Of a DNA stretch of 6,230 bases, positions 6,162-6,230 are shown piece by piece (the first letter of the stretch is position 1; every line of letters begins with the position of its first letter). The stretch comes from Micavibrio sp. UBA1664 (GTDB lineage Bacteria; Pseudomonadota; Alphaproteobacteria; Micavibrionales; UBA1664), in NCBI GenBank assembly GCA_002320485.1, contig DCKW01000049.1, positions 1 to 6,230 of the forward strand. Reading direction: 5' to 3'. Made by a program: the position numbers and the translations under genes. The notes under the pieces are model-generated. The model saw only the letters and a list, made by a program, of their open reading frames with translations. It was not told where the DNA came from and searched no databases.

Positions 6162-6190
6162 ATTGTAGCATCGTCGTAACCGAGTGGGAA
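6162..6190 (-). promoter_or_regulatory. Possible sigma-70 promoter of motAB
   Basis: On the minus strand TTCCCA (6190-6185, four of six bases of the -35 consensus) is followed after 17 bases by TACAAT (6167-6162, five of six bases of the -10 consensus). Transcription would start near 6155 and leave a leader of about 70 bases that includes the CtrA-type box, where bound CtrA would more likely repress than activate. The -35 match is weak. The rest of 6087-6230 holds no gene that I can support. Confidence 0.3.
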
Positions 6191-6230
6191 GGTAAAAACG
6201 ATATTGCAAAATTGACATGACGCTATGGAA

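Noticed and set aside
6212..6217. TTGACA on the plus strand as the -35 box of a divergent gene, and ATGs at 6217 and 6225 as possible starts
   Set aside because: A matching -10 box would lie outside the window, no Shine-Dalgarno sequence precedes the ATGs, and too little sequence remains to judge.

Overview
The window looks like a chromosomal segment of a flagellated alphaproteobacterium with moderate GC content. The evidence is the sequence style of a ParC fragment (GNIDGDNAAAMRYTE around the catalytic tyrosine), a MotA/MotB stator pair whose MotB carries the IVKK...HGGAWKVAYADF amino terminus, and a perfect TTAA-N7-TTAA motif, the binding site of the alphaproteobacterial cell-cycle regulator CtrA, just upstream of motA. 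I cannot place it more finely. No sign of phage, IS element, CRISPR, tRNA or rRNA was seen.

Layout from left to right: (1) 1-1980, plus strand: the last 659 residues of parC (topoisomerase IV subunit A), open at the left edge. (2) 1982-3091, minus strand: an unrecognised 369-residue soluble protein, tail to tail with parC with one base between the stop codons. (3) 3092-3304: a very AT-rich divergent intergenic region (16 G/C in the 120 bases 3121-3240). (4) 3305-3772, plus strand: an unrecognised 155-residue protein with a Cys/His-rich C-terminus and a good ribosome binding site. (5) 3785-5173, minus strand: motB, whose last codons contain the rho-independent terminator of gene (4). (6) 5196-6086, minus strand: motA, 22 bases upstream of motB. 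(7) 6087-6230: the motA leader, with the CtrA-type box and a possible sigma-70 promoter.

motA and motB form an evident two-gene operon for the proton-driven stator of the flagellar motor. parC is a housekeeping gene for chromosome decatenation. The two unrecognised genes sit between these conserved loci, are divergently arranged on a shared AT-rich control region, and are the least explained part of the window. Nothing in their sequence allows a function to be named. Points worth a second look are the Gln at the quinolone-contact Ser position of ParC, the CtrA box beside a motA start that lacks a Shine-Dalgarno sequence, the long charged tail of MotB beyond its peptidoglycan-binding domain, and the terminator buried in motB.
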